Shown piece by piece: positions 32,140 to 43,191 of a stretch of 64,000 nt of DNA. Made by a program: the position numbers and the translations under genes. Origin of the DNA: Peromyscus leucopus (Eukaryota > Chordata > Mammalia > Rodentia > Cricetidae); NCBI RefSeq assembly GCF_004664715.2, contig NC_051075.1, positions 25,009,715 to 25,073,714 of the forward strand. Direction: 5' to 3'. Position 1 is the stretch's first letter. Each line of letters starts with the position of its first letter. The notes beneath the pieces were generated by a model. It did no database searches and had not been told where the DNA came from. It saw only the letters and a program-made list of their open reading frames with translations.

Positions 32140-32812
32140 ATGGCATCATCTTACATGTGCATCATTAGGTTTTATTCTCATTTGTTCCTTTTCCCACTTC
32201 CTTCTCCGATGTCCCCTGCCCTCCTCTGGCTGGCACTCTAAATTCTTCCTGTATGTCACATGTATTCCATTACCCACATGCCCCCACTGCCCGAAGACAC
32301 ACACACTGCATACATGGTCTAGGCTCACCTGAGAGGGTGCGCATGGTACCTGCTGCCTGAGGCTAGCATCTTAATGACTTCCAGTCTGTATCCATTTCCT
32401 CACAAATGTCATGATTTCACTATCCTCTGGAGCTGGACAAAATTCCATTGTGTCCAGGCACCACGCTTTCTCTATCCGTTTCTCCAGGCTCCTTTCGTTT
32501 TTCTCACTCTTATGACTAGGGCAGCCATGGACATGGGTGTGCAAGCGTCTCTGTGCTCTGTCGACTGAGTCTCTTTCAGGTATATAAACGACCAAGAGTC
32601 ACGTGGTACTTCTGTTTTTAGTTTGGGGAGAAACTTCTGTGTCCATTTAGATAGTGGTCGCAGGTATTTACACAGCCACCAGCAGGGAATAAGCATTTCC
32701 TCTGTTCCTACATATCTGCCAGCATCACATCTGCCAGCATCACATCTGCCAGCATTTATTGTCTCTTGTTTTCTTGATGATGGCCGTTGACTGGGGTGAG
32801 GTGGAGTAGGAA
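32140..32812 (-). mobile_element. Old rodent L1, piece A (ORF2 end and 3' UTR)
   Basis: On the minus strand 32,371-32,595 reads as a decayed ORF2 C-terminus (EKRIEKAWCLDTMEF and IMTFVRKWIQ are the telling phrases). Piece A stops at TGGGGTGAGGTGGAG. In the intact L1 at 38.5-43.6 kb this point is followed by a TTTTGATTTGCATTTCTCT phrase. That continuation is found at 35,846, so piece A is the 3' end of an L1 split by the element at 32,813. Confidence 0.8.
32715..32755. repeat. 15-bp unit repeated 2.7 times
   Basis: TCTGCCAGCATCACA is repeated perfectly within L1 piece A. The single copy matches the L1 phrase CACATCCTCTCCAACATT of the element at 38.5 kb, so the repeat arose locally after insertion. 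Confidence 0.92.
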
Positions 32813-32984
32813 GACACTTTATTTATTTATTTATTTTAACTTTGATTGATCCTTTGTGGATTTCGCATCACACATTCTTATTATCCCACTTATCTCCCCA
32901 TCCCCTCGCATCTACCTTTTGCCCTTGCAGCGTCTCTTCAAAACAAAACCAAATTTAAAAGAAAAACCAAAAACTATACAAAAC

Positions 32985-32993
32985 ACACAAACA

Positions 32994-33059
<66 letters not shown>

Positions 33060-33125
33060 GAGAGACAGAGAGAGAGAGACAGAGAGAGAGGAGAGAGACA
33101 GAGAGAGAGGAGAGAGAGAGAGAGA
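32985..33125. repeat. Compound microsatellite (CA)n(GA)n with ACAGAGAGAGAG sub-units
   Basis: CA to 33,010, then GA with regularly spaced C interruptions. It lies inside retroposon copy 2, where copy 1 has only an A/C-rich stretch, so it expanded after the copies separated. Confidence 0.95.
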
Positions 33126-33877
33126 ATCTTTTCGTGGAAGCTGTAGTGTAGTCCGTTGAGTAACACAATTTATCCTTTAGTCCACCATCTTGCAAGTGAT
33201 CATTACCACAAGTCATTGGTCTGGCTCGAGGCCTCTGGTTTCTGCTACATCACTGATGATGGGCTCTCGCTGGGGCTCCTATTGGATATCCTGTTGTCCT
33301 GTGCCATGGAGATCCTGCTGGTTTGGATCTGTAGGTTCATCCCCTTCCCATGCTCCAACAGTTCATAGATGAGGTGGATGATGGGGTGGGTCAACTCAGC
33401 CCTGGTTCTGGGCCTGAGTGGTAGCTGGGTTGGTCAGCCCACCAGCTTTCCCTCATTGTCACTACCCGGGTGAGCTCTCAGGCACTGCCTCAGCTAGCTC
33501 ACCCAGTGCAGCCTGTAGCAGGGAGTGAGGACCAGTTCTCCTGCTCTCAGGTCCTCAGATCCAGGTCACCCACACTCACACCACCAGGGCCAGCTCTACT
33601 GTTTTGCCCAGACAAGGTGTAGGGCCTTCTCTCCTGATTGGTGTAGGGGGCATAGGAAAGGGGGGGTGTGGGGTCAGCTCTCCTGCTCTCATGCCCTCAG
33701 GGCTGGCTCACCTGCTCACCCAACAACAGGGTCAGCTCTAGTGTGCTGTTCAGGCGGGGTACAGGGCCCACTGGGCACAGCTGCAGCTGGTCTGGCGCAG
33801 GGCTCATTCTCTCACTCTTATGACCCTGGGGCCAGTTCTCTTGCTTGCCACAGGTAGCAAGGGGCAGAGGGAGGGAG

Positions 33878-34354
33878 TGTTGTGGAATACTTAACTATGT
33901 AAAGCTATACATTTGTTTCTGCTGCATTTGTTTAATTATGCAGAGATATGTAAAGATTATGTAAAATATATGTAAAGATTATTGTTAATTATGTAACAAT
34001 ATGTTGGTTGCATCTGTTTCACCCTGGCTGCCTAAGGCACCTGATTGGTCTAATAAAGAGCTGAGTGTCCAATTGCTGGGCAGGAGAGGGAGGCAGGGCT
34101 GGTGGGCAGAGAGAGTAAGCGGGAGGAGAGAGAAGAGAGAAGGATAAAGAGAAGGGGGGAGGAAGAGAGGGACATGTCTAGGTTCAGAAGCCAGGCAGCA
34201 GCCAGCCAGCCATGGATACAGCAGGAAAGTAAGATATACAGAAAGAAAAAGGTAAAAAGCCCCAAGGTAAAATTTAAAATAAGAGCTAAGATAAGGCTGA
34301 GCATTCATAATTAATAAGAAGTCTGGTGGGTGGCCTAAAAGGAAGACTGGTACA
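33878..34354 (+). mobile_element. Solo mys-like LTR inserted in retroposon copy 2
   Basis: It starts TGTTGTGGAATACTTAAC and ends AGACTGGTACA, 477 bp. GCACCTGATTGGTCTAATAA, GAGCTGAGTGTCCAATTGCT and AAGATATACAGAAAGAAAAA are shared with the copies at 5,897 and 46,732. Flanks AGGGAG and GGAGAG match at 4 of 6. With no internal region beside it, it is a solo LTR left by recombination. The host sequence resumes at about 34,430 with GGTCAGCTCTAGTGTGCTGC. Confidence 0.78.
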
Positions 34355-35845
34355 GGAGAGGGCATCTTTCCCTCACCCATGTTACCCCATGGCATACGAG
34401 GATGACCTCAAGGTCCTCTTACCTGCGTCCCTGATCACAGGGTCAGCTCTAGTGTGCTGCCCAGGTGAGTCACACCTGTGCCATCTTTCCTGAGTGTTGG
34501 GGGTTGGGGCTGCTGTCCCCTGAGGGGTGGGGACAGCTCTTCTGCTGCTGCAGGATCCCAAGAGGGACAGGGACAGCTCTCCTAGGGCCAGTGAAGGGCT
34601 GGGCTGGCTCAGCACAGCATGGTTCAAATGACCCCCTGTGCTAACATGGGCCATGGACGTCATCATAGACACCGGCCGAGGGAGGACCAGGAACCCAGAC
34701 ATGGCCCTTGGCAGTAGCTTTGGCCTGTACAACACATGGCTGGCCCTTGGACACCCTCATGGCTGTAGGTTTCGTCTTAGACCCCGGGCATCTGTGTGGT
34801 CTTTGGTGGCAACATGGGCCATGGTCATCAATCCAGACCCTGGTTGTGATGGGACCATGGACCTAGATGTGGTCCTAAGCAGCAGCCCTGGGCCAGAGGA
34901 TGCCATGACTCTAGGTGACAGATAGCATTGGCCACTCAAATCGGCTTGGCTTGAGCGACAGCATAGCCCTTAGATACCAACATGGTCATAGATTGCAGCC
35001 TAGACCCTGGGCATCTGTGTGGCCCCCTGTGGCATCGCCGGCCAGAGACCAATTCAGACCCTGGCTGTAGTAGGACCACGGACCCAGATATGGTCCTCAG
35101 CAGTAGCTCAGGCCAGGATATCACCATGACCCCAGGTAGCAGCGTAGACCACCCAGATTGGCATGACCCCCATGGTAGCATGGCCCCTGGTCACCAACAT
35201 GGCCCCAGGTGGCAGCCCAGACCACAGGCCTCTGCATGGACTTCAGTGGCAACAGTTGCCACAGACATCAACGCAGGCCCCCGGGGCTGCTTCAGAGCCT
35301 TGGATGAAGACCTGGCCCTTGTCAGCAGCCCAGGCTGGGACATCACCTTGGACTCAGGTGGCTAGCAGGCCATTCACATCAGCCTGTTCTTCACGTCTTC
35401 AGATCTGCCTCTCCCCAGCCCATGAACTGATCTGCTTCTCTATCTATCTCTTCCATTTCCCCACCCTATACTGGCTTACTATAATGGTGCCCGACTTCCT
35501 AGTGCCAGGGCTCTATGTTGCGTCACAGGTGGCGCTTGGTTGAGTCCTGCCCACCCCAGTCACAAGGCATGGCATGGAGCTGTTGCTTTTTTTCTCTCAA
35601 GGGCTCGAGCCTAGAAATCTTGGGCAGCACTTGGTATGATGGTGCCCATCTGTGTCCTCTGCCGGCCCAGGTCTGGAAAGGGCCAAGCAGCTTTTGGTTG
35701 ATTGTGACACCCCGCTCCCCATCTCTGCCAAGAAGTCTGGGCAGGGACAGGGGAGCAGGAGATGGGGAACAGGGAGGGAGTCGTGGCGGGGGAGGAGGCA
35801 GGGAGTGGGGCCGGGGTCGGGGTCAGGGCGGGCATCTATGTCCTC

Positions 35846-35903
35846 CGTGTGCATTTTAAATTTGTGCTTCCCTAATGTCTAAGGATGGTGAACATTTTAG
35901 TGG
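35846..35903 (-). mobile_element. Old rodent L1, piece B
   Basis: AAATTTGTGCTTCCCTAATG, TCTAAGGATGGTGAACATTT corresponds to 39,541-39,580 of the longer L1 and continues piece A. Confidence 0.72.
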
Positions 35904-36402
35904 TGTGTGTGTCTATGTTTTCAGGTGTATGTGTAGGTGTGTGTGTGTGCCTATTTATGCAAATGCCAGAGGAAGACACTGGGCATCCTCCTCTATCAGT
36001 CTGTATTATCATTGGGATTAAAGGCACACATACAACAATGATCAGCTGGGTTTTTTTTATTAAATTAATTTATTTATTTTATATCCCGGCCACAGTTTCC
36101 CCTCTCTCTTCTCCTCCCAGTCCTTTCCCCACCCTCTGTTCCCACCTGCAATCCACTCCTCTCCTGTTTCTGTTTGGGAAAGGCCAGGTCTCCCAGGGGT
36201 ATCAACAAGACATGGCCTATGGAGTTGCAGTAAGACTAAGCACCTCCCATGTATTAAGGCTGGGCAAGGAGACCCAGTATGAGGGGTAGGGTCCCCAAAG
36301 TCAGTAAAAGAGCGATCATCTTTTAAATGAACTTTCTAGGGTTTTGAACTCAGGAGTAACCTTGGGCAGCAGTGTTCTTACTGAGCCATGTGCGCAGGCC
36401 TT
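35904..36402 (-). mobile_element. Old composite SINE, interrupted
   Basis: GTGTGTGTGTGCCTATTTAT, CCAGAGGAAGACACTGGGCA and GGGATTAAAGGCACACATAC form the left part (35,904-36,051). GTTTTGAACTCAGGAGTAAC and CTTACTGAGCCATGTGCGCA form the right part (36,313-36,402). An L1 3' UTR piece separates them. Confidence 0.6.
36052..36312 (-). mobile_element. L1 3' UTR fragment nested in the SINE
   Basis: A TTTATTTATTTTATATCCC start, then GTATCAACAAGACATGGCCT, AGTTGCAGTAAGACTAAGCA and TAAGGCTGGGCAAGGAGACC match the 3' UTR of Lx-type rodent L1 on the reverse strand. A strongly 5'-truncated insertion. Confidence 0.7.
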
Positions 36403-36530
36403 GAATACTTTCCCCCGAGTCTTTGCTGGCCCCACTTATTTCTCCTTTTGAGAACTGTCTATTCACTTCATGAGCTCATTTGCAGATTCGATGATTTGTG
36501 GGTTCCTTTTGGTGTTTAGTTTGGCAGATA
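36403..36530 (-). mobile_element. Old rodent L1, piece C
   Basis: CTCCTTTTGAGAACTGTCTA, TTCACTTCATGAGCTCATTT and TTTTGGTGTTTAGTTTG align to 39,600-39,690 of the longer L1, in order after piece B. Confidence 0.72.
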
Positions 36531-36815
36531 TTTTTGTGTAAGCATGTGCACATGATACAGGCGGATGCTGGGCATCTTCCTCTGTTCCTCTCCACTTTAT
36601 TGTTTGAGACAGTGTCTCTCACAGCCCTTGGAGATGATCTTCTCAGCTAGACTGGCCGGCTCAGGATCCTCCTGGGATCTTCTAATTCTGTCCTCTCAGT
36701 GCTGGAGCTGCAGGAGAGTATCCTTGTGTCTGACTTTTACGTGGGTGTTGGGAATCTGAGCTCCAGTCCTCAGACTGTGCAGCAAGCACTGGGCCAGCCC
36801 CTCAGCCCTAAATGT
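36531..36815 (-). mobile_element. Old composite SINE
   Basis: ATGCTGGGCATCTTCCTCTG, TTTGAGACAGTGTCTCTCAC, GTGTTGGGAATCTGAGCTCC and GGGCCAGCCCCTCAGCC. It is the sixth-type architecture shared with 7,103 and lies between L1 pieces C and D. Confidence 0.65.
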
Positions 36816-36879
36816 GAGTATGTATACATATCCCAGATAATGACATATACCAGTTACTATATATCCTATCTTAGATATA

Positions 36880-37740
36880 ATATATATCACCAATACTAAT
36901 CCTCTGTCTGACGTAAGGTTGGCAAAGATTTTTTCCCCATTCTGTAGACTGTCTCTCATTCTGCTGACCATCCCTGTGTTGTGCACAAGGGTTATTTTCT
37001 TTTTCTGTCATGTATGTCCATCTATTGAATTTTGCAATTTTCTCCCTATGTTATTGGAGCCCTTTTCAGAAAATTCTTGTCCGTGCCTAGATCTTGAGTT
37101 GTTATAATCTGTTTCCCCCTGGCAGTTTCAAAGTCACAGGTCTTATGTAAAGTCTTGAATCCAGTTTGAGAAGGGTTTTGTGCAGGGTGAAATGATATGG
37201 ATCTCATTTCATTCTACATGTGATGATTCAGTTTTTTCCTTAGCCTCATTTGTTGAAGAGGCCATCTTTTCTTCAGTGTGTGCTTCTGACCCTTTTTGTC
37301 AAAAGTTAGGTGACTGTAACTGCATGGGTTTGTTTCTGGGCCTTTGTTTTCTTCTAGGGGCCTATATGTCTATTTTTGTGCCAGGATGTGTTTGTTACTA
37401 TGGCTCTATAATATAGTTTGAGATCAGATATTGTCATATCACAATACCTTCAACATTGCTCATTCTGCTAAGGGCTGATTTGGACATTAGTTATTTTTTT
37501 TTAATGGGTTTGGGCTTCAATACGAATTTCAGATTATTTTTTTAGTTCTGTGAAGAATGTCAATGGGGTTTTGATGGAGATGGCATTAAATTTGTAGAGA
37601 TTAAAAATGTTGCCAGTTTTCATAGTATTCATTTGTCAATTCATGATCACAAGAGGTCTTTCTATCTTTCAGTGTCCTTTGATTTATTTCTCCAACATCA
37701 TAAAGTTTTCAAAGTGGAGATCTTACACCTCTTGGAACCT
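36880..37740 (-). mobile_element. Old rodent L1, piece D (ORF2)
   Basis: AATCCTCTGTCTGACGTAAG, GCAAAGATTTTTTCCCCATT, then CAATGGGGTTTTGATGGAGA and GGTCTTTCTATCTTTC are reverse-strand ORF2 corresponding to 39,715-40,460 of the longer L1, heavily mutated with deletions. No frame survives. Confidence 0.78.
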
Positions 37741-37925
37741 CACATTATTATCAGACACCATTCTTTTCTTTCTTCCCCATCCTTTGGCAACCATGATTCT
37801 GCCTGTATGGATCTGCATAGGAATGCAATAAATATATGTGGTGTTTTGAGTTCGACTTCATTCACTTAGCATGTTTTCAAGATTGAGCCATATTATGGTA
37901 GGGGTTGGTACTTACATTTTGTTGT
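37741..37925 (-). mobile_element. Ancient L1M 3' UTR fragment
   Basis: CCCCATCCTTTGGCAACCAT, TTCATTCACTTAGCATGTTT and CAAGATTGAGCCATATTATG are characteristic of old mammalian L1M 3' ends. It predates the rodent L1 pieces next to it. Confidence 0.65.
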
Positions 37926-38528
37926 GTATAGACTGATAGTTAATTGTAATTAAAAATAATGTTTAAGTTAGCATGCAAAGTAGTGGACTTTATTATGTGA
38001 TTTTTTATATATACGAACGTGTGTGCATCATTATACTTCATTCTTCTTCAAGAATGATATTATTTTTATGAGAGTAGATATACTTGATTGTGCTCATTCC
38101 TGAATGAAGGATTGCCTGGCTTGTAAATGGAGGTGGGTCACTGAGTTCCCTACAAGTGGGGCTCAAGTTTTATTCAAGAGGCTTCTTCAGATCTGCTCAA
38201 GTCTTTTAAAGTATTTTTCTGAGACCCTAGGGTATATTAAGATGGATACAGCACATCATAGGAGAAAAAGACTTGAACTCTACGTTTTTCTGTGTGATGT
38301 TCTGATACCTGTAACCTCCACGGCTTCTGTTACATATCCACAGAGCCAGCTGCTGTTTGGACAAGTCTCTTTAGAAGAGTCTCTAAGTCAATGTGTCTGA
38401 AATGGAACTCGTTATGTATTGCTGGAAACATGTCTGTATCTCTTCGGTTTTCCTCTGGTTGTAAGATGTTTTTAATCTATCCAGTCTTGCGGGCCAGGAA
38501 CCAGGGCCACATCCTGAATTTTTCTCTT
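37926..38528. other. Single-copy sequence
   Basis: No gene or repeat recognised. The 98-codon frame at 38,104-38,400 has no known domain. Confidence 0.4.
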
Positions 38529-39033
38529 CTCTTTATTTTTTTTTCCTTTTATTTTATTTTTCAATACCATTCAGCTCTACATATCAGCCATGGGTTCCCC
38601 TGTTCTCCAACCCCCCATTCCCACCTCCTCCAGGGCAAAGCCTCCCCCCGAGGACTAAGATCCACCTGGTAGACTCAGTCCAGGCAGGTCCAGTCCCCTC
38701 CTCCCAGACTGAGCCAAGTGTCCCTGCATAAGTTCCAGGTTTCAAACAGCCAACTCATGCAATGAGCACAGGACCTGGTCCCACTGCCTAGATGCCTCCC
38801 AAACAGATCAAGCCAATCAACTGTCTCACCTATTCAGAGGGCCTGATCCAGCTGGGGGCCCCTCAGCCTTTGGCTCATAGTTCATGTGTTTCCATTCGTT
38901 TGGCTATTTTTTTTTCAATAATTGAGTAAAATCGAAATTTATTATAAGTCACAGTTGTCCTAGGGACCTCCATGCTATATATATAGCCTCTATGGTTCTA
39001 TGGGTTGTGGTCTGATTGTTCTTTATTTTATAT

Positions 39034-42000
39034 CTAGAATCCACTTATGAGTGAGTACATACCATGATTGTCTTTCTGGGTTTGGGTTACCTCACTCAGG
39101 ATGATTTTTTCTAATTCCATCCATTTGCCTGCAAATTTCATGCTTTCATTGTTTTTCTCTGCTGAGTAGTACTCCATTGTGTATATGTACCACAATTTTT
39201 TCATCCGTTCTTCCATTGACGGGCATCTAGGTTGTTTCCAGGTTCTGGCTATTACAAATAGTGCTGCTATGAACATAGCTGAGCATGTATCTTTATGGTA
39301 TGAATCAGAATTCCTTGGGTATATGCCCAAGAGTGGGATGGCTGGGTCTTGAGGTAGTTAGATTCCTAATTTTCTGAGAAACCGCCATACTGATTTCCAC
39401 AGTGGTTGTACAAGTTTACATTCCCACCAACAGTGGAGGAGTGTTCCCTTTGCTCCACATCCTCTCCAACATTGACTGTCATTGGTGTTTTTGATAATAG
39501 CCATTCTGACAGGTGTAAGGTGGTATCTCAGAGTCATTTTGATTTGCATTTCTCTGATCATTAAGGATGTTGAGCATTTCTTTAAATGTCTTTCAGCCAT
39601 TTGTATTTCTTGTTTTGTGAATTCTCTGTTTAGCTCTTTAGCCCATTTTTTAATTGGACTGTTCAGTATTTTGATGTCTAGTTTCTTGAGTTCTTTATAT
39701 ACTGTGGAGATCAATCCTCTGTCAGATGTGGGGTTGGTGAAGATCTTTTCCCATTCTGTTGGCTGTGTTTTTGTCTTATTGACTGTGTCTTTTGCCCTGC
39801 AAAAGCTTCTCAGTTTTGAGAGGTCCCATTTATTAATTGTTGTGCTCAGGGTCTGTGCTGTTGGTGTTTTATTTAGGAAATGGTCTCTGGTGCCAATGCG
39901 TTCAAGAGTGCTTCCTACTATCTTTTCTATTAAGTTTAGTGTAACTGAATTTATGTTCAGGTCTTTGATCCACTTGGACTTGAGTTTTGTGCATGGTGAC
40001 AGATATGGATCTGTTTGTAATCTTTTACATATTGAGATCCAGTTATGCCAGCACTATTTGTTGAAGATACTTTCTTTTTTCCATTGTATAGTTTTGGCTC
40101 CTTTGTAAAAAACCAGGTGTTCATATGTGCATGGATTAATGTCAGGGTCTTCAATTCGATTCCATTGGTCCGTATGTCGGTTTTTATACCAGTACCAAGC
40201 TGTTTTTATTACTATAGCTCTATAGTAGAGCTTGAGGTCAGGGATGGTGATGCCTCCAAAGGTTGCTTTATCGTATAGGATTCTTTTAGCTATCCTGGGT
40301 CTTTTGTTTTTCCATATGAAGTTGAGTATTTTTCTTTCCAAGTCTGTGAAGAATTGTGTTGGGATTTTGATGGGGATTGCATTGAATCTGTAGATTGCTT
40401 TTGGTAAGATTGCCATTTTTACTATGTTAATCCTACCTATCCATGAGCATGGGAGATTCTTCCATTTTCTGATATCTTCTTCAATTTCTTTCTTTAGAGA
40501 TTTAAAGTTCTTATCAAAAAGTTCCTTCACTTGTTTAGTTAGTGTTATCCCAAGGTATTTTATATTATTTGTGGCTATTGTAAAGGATGATGTTTCTCTG
40601 ACTTCTTTCTCAGCCCTTTTATCATTTGTGTATAGGAGGGCTACTGATTTTTTTGAGTTGATCTTGTATCCTGCCACTTTACTGAAGGAGTTTATCAGTG
40701 TAGGAGTTCCCTGGTAGAGTTTTTGGGGCCACTTATGTATACTATCATATCATCTGCAAATAGTGAAAGTTTGACTTCTTCCTTGCCAATTTGTATCCCT
40801 TTGATCTCCTTTTGTTGTCTTATTGCTCTAGCTAGAACTTCTAGTACTATATTGAATAAATATGGAGAGAGTGGACAGCGTTGTCTTGTTCCTGAATTTA
40901 GTGGTATCGCTTTGAGTTTCTCTCCATTTAATTTGATGTTTGATGTTGGCTTGCTATAAATTGCCTTTATTATGTTTAGAAATGTTCCTTGTATTCCTGA
41001 TCTTTCTAAGACCTTTATCATGAAGGGGTGTTGGATTTTGTCAAAGGCTTTTTCAGCATCTAAGGAGATGATCATGTGGTTTTTATTTTTCAGTTTGTTT
41101 ATATGGTGTATTACATTGACTGATTTTCATATATTGAACCATCCTTGCATCCCTGGGATGAATCCTACTTGGTCGTGATGGATAATTGTTTTGATGTATT
41201 CTGGATTCGGTTTGCCAATATTTTGTTGAGTATTTTTGCATCAATGTTCATGAGGGAGATTGGTCTGTAGTTCTCTTTCTTTGTTGCATCTTTGTGTGGT
41301 TTGGGTATCAGGGTAATTGTAGCCTCATAAAAAGAGTTTGGTAGTGTTCCTTCTGTTTCTATTGTGTGGAACACTTTGAAGAGTATTGGTATTAGTTCTT
41401 CTTTGAAAGTCTGGTAGAATTCTGCACTGAAACCATCTGGTCCTGGGCTTTTTTTGGTTGGGAGACTTTTGATGACTGTTTCTATTTCTTTAGGGGTTAT
41501 TGGCTTATTTAAATGGTTTATCTGGTCTTGATTTAATTTTGGTATGTGGTATTTATCCAGAAAAGTGTCCATTTCTTCCTCGTTTTCCATTTTTATGGAG
41601 TACAGGTTTTTGAAGTATGATCTGGATTTCCTTGTTGTCTGTTGTTATGTCTCCCTTTTCATTTCTGATTTTGTTAATTTGGGTGCTCTCTCTTTGCCTT
41701 TAGGTTAATTTGGCTAGGGGTTTGTCTATCTTGTTGATTTTTTCAAAGAACCAACTCTTTGTTTCATTGATTTTTTGTATTGTTCTCTTATTTTCTATTT
41801 CGTTGATTTCAGCCCTCAATTTGATTATTTCCTTGAGTCTATTTCTCCTGTGTGAGTTTGTTTCTTTTTGTTCTAGAGCTTTCAGTTGTGCTGTTAATTC
41901 ATTGGTATGGGATTGCTCCATCTTCTTTATGTGTGCATTTAGAGCTATGAATTTTCCTCTTAGCACTGCTTTCATAGTGTCCCATAAGTTTGGGTATGTT

Positions 42001-42916
42001 GTACTTTCATTTTCATTGAATTCTAGGAAATCTTTAATTTCTTTCTTTATTTCTTCCTTGACCCATTGATGTTTCAGGTGGGAATTATTCAGTTTCCATG
42101 AGTTTGTGGGTTTTCTATAATTTTTGTTGTTGTTGAGGTCTAACTTTAAGGCATGGTGGTCTGATAAGATACAGGAGGTTATTCCAATTTTTTTGTATCT
42201 GTTGAGATTTGTTTTGTGTCCAAGCATGTGGTCAATTTTTGAGAAGGTTTCATGGGGTGCTGAGAAGAAGGTATATTCTTTTGTGTTAGGATGGAATGTT
42301 CTGTAGATATCTATTAAGTTCATTTGAGTCATAACATCTGTTAGATCCTTTATTTCATTGTTAAGTTTCAGTCTGGTAGATCTGTCTTTTGGTGAGAGTG
42401 GTGTGTTAAAATCTCCCACTACTAATGTGTGGGGTTTGATGTGCGTTTTAAACTTTAGTAGTGTTTCTTTTATGAATGTGGGTGCTTTTGTATTTGGAGT
42501 ATAAATGTTTAGAATCGAGACTTCAACTTGGTGGATTTTTCCCGTGATAAATATGTAATGTCCATCCTGATCTCTTTTGATTGATTTTAGTTTGAAGTCT
42601 ATTTTATTAGATATTAGGATAGCTACACCAGCTTGTTTCTTAGGTCCATTTGCTTGGAAAGCCTTTTCCCAGCCCTTTACTCGGAGGTAGTGTCTGTCTT
42701 TGAAGTTAAGGTGTGTCTTGTATGAAGCAGATGGATGGGTCCTGTTTTCTTATCCATTCTGTTAGCCTGTGTCTTTTTATAGGTGAATTGAGACCATTGA
42801 TATTGATGGATATTAATGACCAGTGATTGTTGATTCCTGTTATTTTTTGTGGTTGTGTTGTGTTGTCCTTCTTTGGTGTATGTTGGTGTGGGATTATCTA
42901 TTGCTTGATTTTTCAT
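39034..42916 (-). pseudogene. L1 ORF2 (endonuclease-reverse transcriptase), broken
   Basis: ORF2 makes a protein that nicks target DNA and copies L1 RNA there. Frames run in order on the minus strand: an endonuclease part ([18 protein letters not shown] in 41,700-42,419), the start of the RT domain ([15 protein letters not shown], 41,165-41,590), the RT core with FADDMIVYI (40,695-41,075), the thumb and connection (40,054-40,677), and the C-terminal segment with CWRGCG and LLHCWWEC (39,358-39,714), then the tail (39,034-39,330). Breaks near 42,670, 41,690, 41,600-41,590, 41,080, 40,690, 40,050 and 39,350 separate them by stops or frameshifts. Catalytic motifs are visible but the gene cannot make a full protein. 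Confidence 0.93.
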
Positions 42917-43191
42917 GGATGTGTTTAGCTTCTTTGGGTTGGATTTTCCCTTCTAGTGCTTTCTGTAGGGCTGGGTTTGTGGACAGGTATTAATTAAATC
43001 TGGTTTTATCCTGGAATATTTTGTTTACTCTGCCTATGGTGATTGAGAGTTTTGCTGGGTATAATAGTCTGGGTTGGCATCCGTGGTCTCTTAGTGTCTG
43101 CATGAGATTTGTCCATGATCTTCTAGCTTTCATAGTCTCTATTGAGTAGTCTGGTGTTATTCTGATGGGTTTGCCTTTATATGTTACTTGG

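Larger units (their letters stand above)
32813..35845 (-). mobile_element. GC-rich composite retroposon, copy 2, inserted in an L1
   Basis: The plus-strand left end is a TTTA run (the A-rich 3' tail on the minus strand), then TTGATTGATCCTTTGTGGAT as in copy 1. Next come CAAGTCATTGGTCTGGCTCG and CAGCTCT-rich sequence. Tandem units marked by GGGCCATGGACGTCATCATA lie at 34,648, 34,816, 35,039 and 35,251, spaced about 168, 223 and 212 bp. It extends farther 5' than copy 1, into G-rich sequence near 35,730-35,830. A solo LTR splits it at 33,878-34,354. No intact frame or known protein domain is seen. Confidence 0.6.

Noticed and set aside
33985..35859. Frames of 110-136 codons, including one with a Gly/Arg-rich end
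   Set aside because: They cross the LTR and composite retroposon. Frames differ between copies and show no conserved domain.
39482..40108. A 208-codon plus-strand open frame, the second longest in the window
   Set aside because: It is antisense to the L1 ORF2 pieces on the minus strand. Its hydrophobic composition is what the reverse strand of A-rich L1 produces.
41710..42069. A 119-codon plus-strand hydrophobic frame
   Set aside because: Antisense to the L1 endonuclease-side ORF2; no family match.
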